Positions 14,135 to 20,864 of a stretch of 22,459 bases of DNA are shown here, piece after piece. The notes beneath the pieces are model-generated. The model was not told the DNA's origin. It saw only the letters and a program-made list of their open reading frames with translations, and made no database searches. Every line of letters begins with the position of its first letter. Positions within the stretch are counted from its first letter, which is position 1. Both the position numbers and the translations under genes were made by a program. This DNA is from a virus. The stretch covers positions 1-22,459 of the IMG/VR virus record IMGVR_UViG_3300043427_000948; one strand, written 5' to 3'.

Positions 14135-15205
14135 CTACTTTTTAGCAGCGAAACCACCAAAGTGAGCAGCACCAAAACCGCCTCGCTGTACCAACTTGAC
14201 CAATCCAGCACGACTCGGTATCACAAAACCTTCGCCTTGCGGTTGTCCTGAGACATACTGCTGCATGCCTTGAACCTGTGATTCTAGCTGTTGAGCAAGA
14301 TTTTCCTTAAGTGCACTAATCGCATTCCAAATCTTAAACACAGCATCAAGTCCACGACGATTTGTCACCAAATATCCATCACCTTCACCAACTAGAAACT
14401 TGTACTGTTTGGCACTGACATTAGAGCGTAGCCAGTCGGCCAACGGTAAATTAGTTCTTTGTGTTTTAAATTGTCCTAGATACTTTTTCAGTGCATCGCG
14501 AACTACATTTGGTGTGCCAGCTAGAAACTGATCAGCCAGTGGTCCTAGTTTACTCACTGCCACTGTGGCTGCTTGTACCAGTTGCACAGGATTTTTCAAA
14601 GCAAATTTCAAACCCATGTTAGGAGGTATCACAGTTACTTGTGCATTAGGTGTAAGCCCACGCCCATCCCAAGGCGCACCCTCGTATTGATGTACCACAA
14701 TCAGTGCTCGGCGCCCGGCAATTAACTTGCCTAGGTCGCTGTTGACTGGTACATGGTACTCTACTGTAACTGGTTTAAACACAAATTCATTGTTAACAGG
14801 TTGTAGTGGTCCTACAAACATGAGATCACCTTTAAACACGCCAGGTGTGGTGCCTACTGCCGCTTCAAGTCCAGGCCAGATTAGGTTAATTTTTCTGTAT
14901 AAATCACTGCGATTGGCTCCACGATCTTGGTCGTATTTGATCCAATCGGCAGGAGTTTTAGGATAGAAATTCTTGGCCGGCATATACTTGTCGGCGATGA
15001 AAAACTCTCCGCGCTGATCTCGGCCAAAATACAGAGCGATTTCGCCATCCCATTTAATAGTAGCAGATCCTGGATTGCCAATGATTTCTCGTAGTGCTTC
15101 TACATACCGAGCAGCACTGGCACTGCTGTCAAAGATGCTGTCCTCTGGGTGCGGAATCCTAGGACCTTCGGCAGCTTCTACTAGGTATTCGGTATAGGTT
15201 TTCAT
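14135..15205 (-). CDS. Ligase-like KxDG nucleotidyltransferase-fold protein with capsid-targeting-type N-terminus
   Basis: This is a 356-residue protein. Residues 1-13 (MKTYTEYLVEAAE) closely match the T4 internal-protein capsid-targeting peptide, with a probable gp21-type cleavage after LVE at Glu10. Lys51-Trp-Asp-Gly54 in ATIKWDGEIALYF has the form of motif I of the covalent nucleotidyltransferase (DNA/RNA ligase) superfamily. GVFKGDLMF (122-130) is a candidate motif III, EGFVI (325-329) a motif IV, and LVKLV (335-339) a motif V. The overall pattern recalls the uncharacterised T4-like phage family I remember as DUF6267, which is a recollection and not a search result. Activity is unproven and the spacing between motifs III and IV is wide. 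Its ATG overlaps the nucleotidyltransferase stop, so the two are coupled. Confidence 0.77.
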   Translation of the reverse strand: MKTYTEYLVEAAEGPRIPHPEDSIFDSSASAARYVEALREIIGNPGSATIKWDGEIALYFGRDQRGEFFIADKYMPAKNFYPKTPADWIKYDQDRGANRSDLYRKINLIWPGLEAAVGTTPGVFKGDLMFVGPLQPVNNEFVFKPVTVEYHVPVNSDLGKLIAGRRALIVVHQYEGAPWDGRGLTPNAQVTVIPPNMGLKFALKNPVQLVQAATVAVSKLGPLADQFLAGTPNVVRDALKKYLGQFKTQRTNLPLADWLRSNVSAKQYKFLVGEGDGYLVTNRRGLDAVFKIWNAISALKENLAQQLESQVQGMQQYVSGQPQGEGFVIPSRAGLVKLVQRGGFGAAHFGGFAAKK

Positions 15206-15984
15206 GCTAATCGATCACTGATTTGTCTAAACCAAGCGGCTGTGCCTGGTTGTGCTGTTTCTGGTAAACGCAGTATGCCTTTGGCTACATCCTGACGTGC
15301 TTGAGCTAGTTTGCCTTCTCGATCTGGGTCTGTGGCCAAGGCTGACATTATGCTTTTAACCGAATCTAAATCTTTTTCTTTGGCTTTAGGGTTCAACAAT
15401 ATTTTGGCCACTTCTTTTCTAGTTCTACCAACTACTTCATTGGTATCACGTGTTAGCAACTTGGCACCAAACGCATCAAACTTTAGATTTTTAAATTTAG
15501 CCAAACTGTTAAGTAGTATGAATACTTCACTGCCACGGAATTCAGGATCACCATAAGCACCACGCGGTCCATGTTGATGCCAAGGCGCTACCACAGCAGC
15601 ATCAGGAATAACCATGACATCTACTTGTGCTAGCCCAGGTTCACCAGTGTGCGTTTTATAAGGAATACCTATGTGTACGTTACGTCCACTAACCACACTT
15701 TGAATATTTTGTTTTTCAAAATGTTTACGTAATAGTTGTTTAGCATCTTTAACTGGATCTTGACTTTGACCTGTGCTGAAATATTCAACCACTGCATCAG
15801 CATCTACCATGAGATCGATATCACCAGACTGTACTTTATAACCAGCACTGCCGATATCGGTTTGCAATCCACGAACAAGTTCATTGGGCAATAGATTTTT
15901 AGCCTGTGCAACCACAGTGGCCACATCTTGTTTGGCCACTGGGCGACTGTTGGGGATTGCGTTTCCGCCTTCAGTTAAATTCAT
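15202..15984 (-). CDS. Pol-beta superfamily nucleotidyltransferase
   Basis: This 260-residue protein carries the pol-beta-type signature: Gly45-Ser46 (DIGSAGYKVQSG), then Asp55 and Asp57 (GDIDLMVD) as metal ligands, and Asp122 (QVDVMVI) as the likely third. These are the residues that transfer a nucleotide to an acceptor in tRNA-nucleotidyltransferases, poly(A) polymerases and MNT-type enzymes. The N-terminus MNLTEGGN has an L-T-E followed by Gly, the form of a prohead-protease site. Residues of about 165-215 are basic and helical. It is coupled on both sides, overlapping the 196-residue gene before it and the ligase-like gene after it, which suggests a joint job. The substrate (RNA end, protein or small molecule) cannot be read from the sequence. 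Confidence 0.85.
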   Translation of the reverse strand: MNLTEGGNAIPNSRPVAKQDVATVVAQAKNLLPNELVRGLQTDIGSAGYKVQSGDIDLMVDADAVVEYFSTGQSQDPVKDAKQLLRKHFEKQNIQSVVSGRNVHIGIPYKTHTGEPGLAQVDVMVIPDAAVVAPWHQHGPRGAYGDPEFRGSEVFILLNSLAKFKNLKFDAFGAKLLTRDTNEVVGRTRKEVAKILLNPKAKEKDLDSVKSIMSALATDPDREGKLAQARQDVAKGILRLPETAQPGTAAWFRQISDRLA

Positions 15985-16571
15985 TTTGGTTTAGCCTGCA
16001 CTCGTTGCTGGCTCAATAACTTAGCTGTTATTGCTGGTAGCCAATCAGCAGGCATTGTTTTCACTAGTGCATTCACTACTTCATCGGGCGACCTGTATTG
16101 GGTTTTTGGTGCAGTAGGTGCAGCTGGTTTTTCAGCAGGTGGTGCAGTATCCTGCGGAATACTAGGTTCAATAGGTCCTCTGATTCCTGTTCTGTCAATG
16201 GTTTCAGGTCCTTGACCTGCACGAGCACGCCAATATTCTTCGCTGCGAGCCCGAATGTAGTTATACATGTTTCTAGTGTCTTTGGCTGTTTGCAACTGTG
16301 GAGGAGCAATTGTGCTAGGACCAGGTACTTTGTCTTTGAATTTTGTATTGCTCCAGTTTATTAATTGCTGTTCGATTTGATCCGGTGTTGCTCTAGGACT
16401 AATAGTACTCAACACACCGGCCCAATCAGCATAAGCATCTTTGGCCACTGAGTCAACTTCCTTTTGAAATTTACTAGCAGCTCGACCGGCGGTCCAGCCA
16501 GTGGTAGCTCCTTGCCATGCACCTTTAATACTGTCAAATGAACCTTCAGTGATAACTTCATTGGTTTTCAT
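15981..16571 (-). CDS. Unknown protein with prohead-protease-type N-terminus
   Basis: This 196-residue protein begins MKTNEVITEGSFDSIKG. The I-T-E before Gly10 fits the (I/L)-x-E cleavage rule of T4-type prohead proteases. A Gly/Ala-rich segment (about 17-35, GAWQGATTGWTAGRAASK) is followed by a helical region with many basic residues. A Pro/Ala-rich linker (about 128-155, PSIPQDTAPPAEKPAAPTAP) leads to a C-terminal helix (DEVVNALVKTMP, ITAKLLSQQR). No enzyme motif is recognised. Its ATG lies inside the end of the 83-residue gene and its stop overlaps the nucleotidyltransferase start, so it belongs to the same late unit. A packaged internal protein is the leading idea. Confidence 0.77.
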   Translation of the reverse strand: MKTNEVITEGSFDSIKGAWQGATTGWTAGRAASKFQKEVDSVAKDAYADWAGVLSTISPRATPDQIEQQLINWSNTKFKDKVPGPSTIAPPQLQTAKDTRNMYNYIRARSEEYWRARAGQGPETIDRTGIRGPIEPSIPQDTAPPAEKPAAPTAPKTQYRSPDEVVNALVKTMPADWLPAITAKLLSQQRVQAKPK

Positions 16572-16809
16572 CTTTTATGCGCCTTATGCCACGTGCGAAT
16601 TTAGTTGAGTCGCCGCTGCGTATACTATTAATTAATCTACGCTCAAGCTCACCAGCAGTTTCCATATCATAGTTTTCTTTGATAAACTGCAACAGATGAA
16701 TAGCACTTTGTATAACATTACTGGCGCGAGATTCCACAAAGTTCTCTTTGTCTCTGCTCAAGCCCATGGTGTCTAATTCTGTTAGTATGCTTCTGGTACG
16801 CCTCTGCAC
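16558..16809 (-). CDS. 83-residue helical phage protein, first gene of late unit
   Basis: The start is GTG at 16809, preceded by GGGGGA. The product is MQRRTRSILTELDTMG, then RASNVIQSAIHLLQFIKENYD and a C-terminal ELERRLINSIRSG. It is basic, all-helical and has no membrane span. Small proteins of this type are frequent in T4-like phages without an assigned role. It directly follows a perfect late promoter box, and its final 14 bases overlap the next gene, so it is the promoter-proximal gene of the cluster that encodes the nucleotidyltransferase and ligase-like proteins. The function is unknown. Confidence 0.8.
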   Translation of the reverse strand: MQRRTRSILTELDTMGLSRDKENFVESRASNVIQSAIHLLQFIKENYDMETAGELERRLINSIRSGDSTKFARGIRRIKDENQ

Positions 16810-16828
16810 TAAAATTCCCCCAGTAGTA

Positions 16829-16836
16829 TATTTATA
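16829..16836 (-). promoter_or_regulatory. T4-type late promoter, perfect TATAAATA box
   Basis: The minus strand reads TATAAATA with no mismatch to the T4 late -10 element. It lies 20 bases before the GTG of the 83-residue gene and 13 bases after the helicase stop. The leader would be only about a dozen bases, with the GGGGGA binding site near its 5' end. It would switch the 16809-14135 gene cluster to late expression, separate from the primase-helicase unit. Confidence 0.65.
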
Positions 16837-16848
16837 ATGATACCAAAG

Positions 16849-18246
16849 TTATACCTGCTGAGATTTCAACCCGGACAACATGGTACGCAATTTAGAGGAT
16901 TCAACTTCTACACCACGCACAGGTGCTGCATCTGTTTTCTCTGCCACAGTGCTGGCACTTTTAATACGATCCATTACTGCACTGGCTGTGCTCTTATACC
17001 CTGAATCGCCAGAATCTGAAATGCCAGGGTCAGTGATACGCATGGTTTCTATGCTGTAGTCTAGATCAATCTTCATACCTACACCAGTACTGCTACGTGA
17101 CTTCATGCACTGTATTTGATACTTGCCACGTTCACGCATGGCTCTACTGGTAAAAATACCAAACACATTATCTGCTGTGTTAATTTTACTGATACCACCC
17201 GAAATATGACTATGATCAAACTCTACTTCTTCCACAGCACTTCGATTCAACTGCGATGCAGTGATCATGAGCATGCCTAATTCTTTGCTGAGGTTACGCA
17301 GTTCTTCTGATACATACTTGTCTTTGACAAATAAATCGTTAGGTGATACTTTAGCCGATACTGGCATCAACAAGTCTAAGTAATCAATCATCACAAAGTC
17401 TACACGAGTATTGGTTTGAATTTGATATTCTTTCAAATAACTGCGTATGTCATTGATCGTACTTTGTGCCGGCAAATACTTGATACGATAACTACCGGCC
17501 CGTTTACTAGCCATTCTTACTTTTAAGGCTGTGTCATCAATGCTTTTGCGAATTTCCTTGGTGCTCATGTCGTTTAACATGGCGTCTGTACGCAAGCTGG
17601 TTAGTTCTTCACTGAGTTCTAAGGTAATATACACACCATGTAAGCCTTGCTGTAACCAGTTTAATGCAATGTTCATCATAACCAAGCTCTTACCAGATCC
17701 AGAACCACCAGCAAAGATATTGAGTTCCCCACGACTGAAACCACCATACATGATCTTGTCTAGTTGTGGCCAACCTGTGCTGACTTGTCCACCGGAATTA
17801 AAGTATCGGTTAATACGAGCAGCAGGATCGCCCCAGTAATCAGTGCCTAGGTCTTTGGTCAAACTGATTTGCACTGCATCCTTGATCATCTTTTCTACAG
17901 GATTGAAGTCACCTTTTTCAATTAGGTCTGCAGATTTTAAGATAGCACGCTCTAGCTCTTGTCTACGAGTAAAGTTTTCAAACTCCTCCATGAACCAGTC
18001 TAGGTGACCAGAATTTAATTCAGGAACTCGATGCAGCTCAACACCAGTTACTGCTCTGATTTGTTCTATGTTAGGCAATATACTGTGTTTGACAGCATGG
18101 TCAATGATAAACTTAGCAGCTTCACGTATGCTGCGATCAAAGTTTTCTGCGTTGTAGATGTTTTGTACACGCACAAAACTCTGTGCATCTGTGAGCATGA
18201 TTTCCAGAAACAGTTTCTGAATTTCTAGGTTATATTCTTTTTTCAT
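16849..18246 (-). CDS. 41: Replicative DnaB-type helicase, T4 gp41-like
   Basis: This is a 465-residue hexameric 5'-3' replicative helicase. Counting from the ATG at 18246, Walker A GGSGSGKS lies at 180-187 and Walker B FVMIDYLDL around 283-291. TLELSEE follows the Walker A region and MLMITASQLNRSA matches the sensor region of RecA-like DnaB helicases. The N-terminal 130 residues are helical, as expected for the ring-forming domain. I use the ATG that follows the primase stop by one base. A TTG 33 bases upstream also keeps the frame open but lacks a binding site and overlaps the primase. It should work with the adjacent primase as the phage primosome. Confidence 0.94.
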   Translation of the reverse strand: MKKEYNLEIQKLFLEIMLTDAQSFVRVQNIYNAENFDRSIREAAKFIIDHAVKHSILPNIEQIRAVTGVELHRVPELNSGHLDWFMEEFENFTRRQELERAILKSADLIEKGDFNPVEKMIKDAVQISLTKDLGTDYWGDPAARINRYFNSGGQVSTGWPQLDKIMYGGFSRGELNIFAGGSGSGKSLVMMNIALNWLQQGLHGVYITLELSEELTSLRTDAMLNDMSTKEIRKSIDDTALKVRMASKRAGSYRIKYLPAQSTINDIRSYLKEYQIQTNTRVDFVMIDYLDLLMPVSAKVSPNDLFVKDKYVSEELRNLSKELGMLMITASQLNRSAVEEVEFDHSHISGGISKINTADNVFGIFTSRAMRERGKYQIQCMKSRSSTGVGMKIDLDYSIETMRITDPGISDSGDSGYKSTASAVMDRIKSASTVAEKTDAAPVRGVEVESSKLRTMLSGLKSQQV

Positions 18247-18247
18247 A

Positions 18248-19225
18248 CTAACTATATAGCTTTCTGCGTTTAAGTTCAATTTTAAGACGACTGGTTTCTC
18301 GACCTTCTAGAACAGCTTTGAGCACAAACAATTTTCCATAGCGTACTACTGCTTCGTTGATGTCTTTGCAGGTTTCATGCCACACAGGAAAACTCACTGT
18401 CCATGCGTACTCTTGTGCTCGTGTAATTAACTGTGCACCTGCGCGGTCACGGTCTGGTACCAGAATGATTTCTCTATTCAATGATTCTATTAGGTCTGCT
18501 TGTATAGAACTACAGTCATTGCTGAGCACTGCTACACCATCTATGCTCATGGCATCAAAAGGTCCTTCGGTTACTATGACAAATTGACTGTCGGCAGCTT
18601 GTTGATCCAGGTTATACACATAGTTGGCACTGTACTGGCTATAGTATTTGGGTTTGATTGTGGGTTCCCAGGTTCTGGCTGTGTAGCCAATGACATCATT
18701 GTTCCAGGTAAATGGTATGATCACACGTCTATTAAGGTTATGTTCGGTGCGAGCACTGACCAACAGTGGATAACGATCCAAGTCAATGGCACGATCCTGG
18801 CAGTAAGCTAGTGCAGTTGCATCTGTTTGCACTAGATCAATGTCTGGAGGCAATGCTCTACTTTGAAATTCAACTTCAACAACTTCGGGTTCTGGTGCAG
18901 CAGCGCCTACCAAATCTCTAACACGCACTGATTCAATGGTTAGACGCCGTATTAAATTTTCATCAGCACCTAACCACGTTAGTAATCTTATGAACCTGTA
19001 TCCTAGATAGTTACCAGGTCTATAACCAGTTTTATATTGACAGTTGAAACAGTGGTAGGTTACAGATCCGTCTGGTGCAGTAATTATACCACCACGACTT
19101 CGGGTATCAGCAGATTCGCCGCGATGTTGACAGCAAGGAGCATTAAAAGATATCCAGCCACTGGGACTACGCCTACGTCGTGCAGGCAGTAATTGTAGAG
19201 TGGCATCTTGAACGGCAGTCAACAT
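18248..19225 (-). CDS. 61: DNA primase, T4 gp61-like
   Basis: This 325-residue primase makes RNA primers for lagging-strand synthesis. An N-terminal zinc ribbon is visible: Cys31 or Cys32 with His34, then Cys59 and Cys62 (HCFNCQY). The TOPRIM catalytic core follows with Glu220 (VIVTEGPFDAM) and the metal-binding pair Asp258 and Asp260 (LVPDRDRAG). The length and order fit phage gp61-type primases. The start codon has no Shine-Dalgarno site. Instead a sigma70-type promoter places the predicted transcript start within a few bases of the ATG, and an 11-bp palindrome covers that promoter. It is followed one base later by the helicase start. Confidence 0.93.
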   Translation of the reverse strand: MLTAVQDATLQLLPARRRRSPSGWISFNAPCCQHRGESADTRSRGGIITAPDGSVTYHCFNCQYKTGYRPGNYLGYRFIRLLTWLGADENLIRRLTIESVRVRDLVGAAAPEPEVVEVEFQSRALPPDIDLVQTDATALAYCQDRAIDLDRYPLLVSARTEHNLNRRVIIPFTWNNDVIGYTARTWEPTIKPKYYSQYSANYVYNLDQQAADSQFVIVTEGPFDAMSIDGVAVLSNDCSSIQADLIESLNREIILVPDRDRAGAQLITRAQEYAWTVSFPVWHETCKDINEAVVRYGKLFVLKAVLEGRETSRLKIELKRRKLYS

Positions 19226-19226
19226 C

Positions 19227-19254
19227 TTTAGCAGTATATATGAATACTGCTAAA
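19227..19254. repeat. 11-bp perfect palindrome at the primase promoter
   Basis: TTTAGCAGTAT (19227-19237) and ATACTGCTAAA (19244-19254) are exact reverse complements around six bases. One arm covers the -10 box and start site, and the other lies in the promoter spacer. As DNA it is well placed as an operator. As RNA it would only form in transcripts that enter from the fibre genes upstream, where it would end one base before the primase ATG. Confidence 0.88.
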
Positions 19255-19261
19255 CAGTCAA
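19233..19261 (-). promoter_or_regulatory. Sigma70-type promoter of the primase-helicase unit
   Basis: On the minus strand TTGACT (19256-19261) and TATACT (19233-19238) are separated by exactly 17 bases, each matching five of six consensus positions. The predicted start lies 1-3 bases before the primase ATG, giving a leaderless or near-leaderless message. It uses the host polymerase, as expected of an early replication unit, and separates these genes from the fibre genes upstream. Confidence 0.62.
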
Positions 19262-19270
19262 TGAATTAGG

Positions 19271-20158
19271 CTAAACAGGTGGTCTCATGGCTCCTAATGC
19301 TCTGGGCGCACTGGCTGGCGGAGCAGTAGTAGTAGGAGCCACCGCAGGCCATATTTCAAATGAAATGTTAAGCATGGTATTAGAACTAGCAGCATACCAA
19401 CCATTATGCCAAACCTGATATGTAGTTTGACTATTATTGTTAGTCAATGCTAATCTAAATCGCGTAGCATCATAGGGCAATACCATGATCTGGTTAGTCC
19501 AATGTCCAGGCATAGCCATACCACCAGTAGCCGGAATAAAATAAATGGCCATATTTTGCACATCACCAGTCCATAAGTTATCTGTAAAAACAGGATGATA
19601 TGTGGTATTAAAAGCCATGCCTGCGGGTAATGTCAGTAAGTATCCGCCGGTGCCTGCTTGCCCACCAGCAAAACCAAATTTATAAGTTATTCTGGCTTTG
19701 TCGCCTATGCGCTGTGTTTCTATACGTTGCACAGTCCTAGTCCCAGTAACTGGTTGATTATGTGTGGATCCAAAAATAATAGTATTTTCAACTACTGTGT
19801 TAGCGATACCAGAGCCAGCTGGTCCAGTGGCACCTGCAGGTCCTTGAACGCCAGCTGGTCCTTGCAATCCAGTTGCGCCGGGTTCGCCGTTGACTCCAGC
19901 TGGTCCTTGCAATCCAGTTGCTCCAGTAGCACCTGGTGCACCATTCTCTCCGGCTGGACCCGGAACACCTTGTGGCCCAGTGTCTCCTTTATCACCCTGT
20001 GGCCCTTGAGCCCCGGGCTCCCCATGGACAGCAGTTACTTGCGGTGTAGGTTGAGCAATAGTGCCTTTCCATTTAGTTCCATCAAATGTATACTTCACAC
20101 CATTTGGTGTAGTGTGTGTATCACCGGATTGAGGGTTCAGTGGTAAGTTGTTAATCAT
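19271..20158 (-). CDS. Collagen-like tail fibre protein
   Basis: The protein has 295 residues. Residues 1-45 include the short [25 protein letters not shown] module, common at the start of phage fibre proteins. Residues 46-114 are 23 uninterrupted Gly-X-Y triplets (such as GPQGDKGDT and [10 protein letters not shown]) that would form a trimeric collagen-like stalk. Residues of about 117-270 form a beta-rich globular head ([31 protein letters not shown]). The last 24 residues contain the linker [12 protein letters not shown] and a basic end. A good ribosome binding site (AGGAA) precedes the ATG. It is probably an adhesin or a fibre decoration. The Thr/Pro tail echoes the Thr-rich linkers of the tailspike at 7728-10463. 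Confidence 0.88.
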   Translation of the reverse strand: MINNLPLNPQSGDTHTTPNGVKYTFDGTKWKGTIAQPTPQVTAVHGEPGAQGPQGDKGDTGPQGVPGPAGENGAPGATGATGLQGPAGVNGEPGATGLQGPAGVQGPAGATGPAGSGIANTVVENTIIFGSTHNQPVTGTRTVQRIETQRIGDKARITYKFGFAGGQAGTGGYLLTLPAGMAFNTTYHPVFTDNLWTGDVQNMAIYFIPATGGMAMPGHWTNQIMVLPYDATRFRLALTNNNSQTTYQVWHNGWYAASSNTMLNISFEIWPAVAPTTTAPPASAPRALGAMRPPV

Positions 20159-20176
20159 GCGATTTCCTAAACATTG

Positions 20177-20863
20177 TTAAACTAGTGTAAATGTGATACC
20201 AAATGCTGGATTGTAATCGGCTCGTGTTGTATATCCAGCATCGGTTCCGCCTAATTGAGTAGGCAAGTTGGTGACTTGGTTAGTTACACTAGTGGAACTT
20301 CCAACTATGCTGTAACTTAATGTGGTAAAGGCAGGTAATCCGCCTACAGTGGCAGTTCTATTTGTGCCTCCATTGCCCGGCGATGCTGTACTGGCTGTGT
20401 ACAATGGACCTGGGCTACGAATTACCAAGAAATACCGATAAGCTGGAACAACAAATTCAACGTCAGTGACTCCAGTATAAGTTTGGCCGCCAACCACTGA
20501 ACTTTGTCCGATTAGTTGTGAGCCGAATATCGGTGCACTAAAACTACCAATGGTGTTTTCCAATGAACTAACTGAAAATTGCCAACGCCATGTACCACCA
20601 GTTTGCGAAGTTGAAATCCCTAGACTGGTTGTGGCTCCACTGGCGATTTTTATTGCGCGATGTGCGTACATGACTTGTATTATAGGACGAACTGATGCTG
20701 TAAAATTACCGCCAGGATTACTGGTTCCTGCTGTATACCATATGGTATTATCACTCCAAGCTACCTGTGTGCCCAACGATAATGCCGGATCACTGACACC
20801 TGCAGATATCAAAATTCTGCGTCGTCGTCCAAAATTACTTACAGCAGTAAATGAACTAAACAC
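20177..20863 (-). CDS. Beta-rich virion protein of the fibre cluster
   Basis: This 228-residue protein starts at GTG with AGGA eight bases upstream, which overlaps the end of the larger fibre gene. After MFSSFTAVSNFGRRRRIL the sequence is almost entirely Ser/Thr/Gly-rich beta strand (TIWYTAGTSN, WRWQFSVSS, VEFVVPAYRYFLVIRS, FGITFTLV). It has no signal peptide and no catalytic motif, which suits a jelly-roll-like fibre head or adhesin. It sits between two collagen-containing genes and is probably expressed with them. I do not recognise the family. Confidence 0.82.
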   Translation of the reverse strand: MFSSFTAVSNFGRRRRILISAGVSDPALSLGTQVAWSDNTIWYTAGTSNPGGNFTASVRPIIQVMYAHRAIKIASGATTSLGISTSQTGGTWRWQFSVSSLENTIGSFSAPIFGSQLIGQSSVVGGQTYTGVTDVEFVVPAYRYFLVIRSPGPLYTASTASPGNGGTNRTATVGGLPAFTTLSYSIVGSSTSVTNQVTNLPTQLGGTDAGYTTRADYNPAFGITFTLV

Positions 20864-20864
20864 T

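Noticed and set aside
18247-18279. TTG-started N-terminal extension of the helicase
   Set aside because: It has no ribosome binding site and overlaps the primase end. The ATG at 18246, just after the primase stop, fits the family start better.
19658-20146. 162-codon plus-strand frame opposite the collagen-like fibre
   Set aside because: It is a shadow of the Gly-X-Y repeat composition, Ser/Trp/Cys-rich in reverse, with no supporting start signal.
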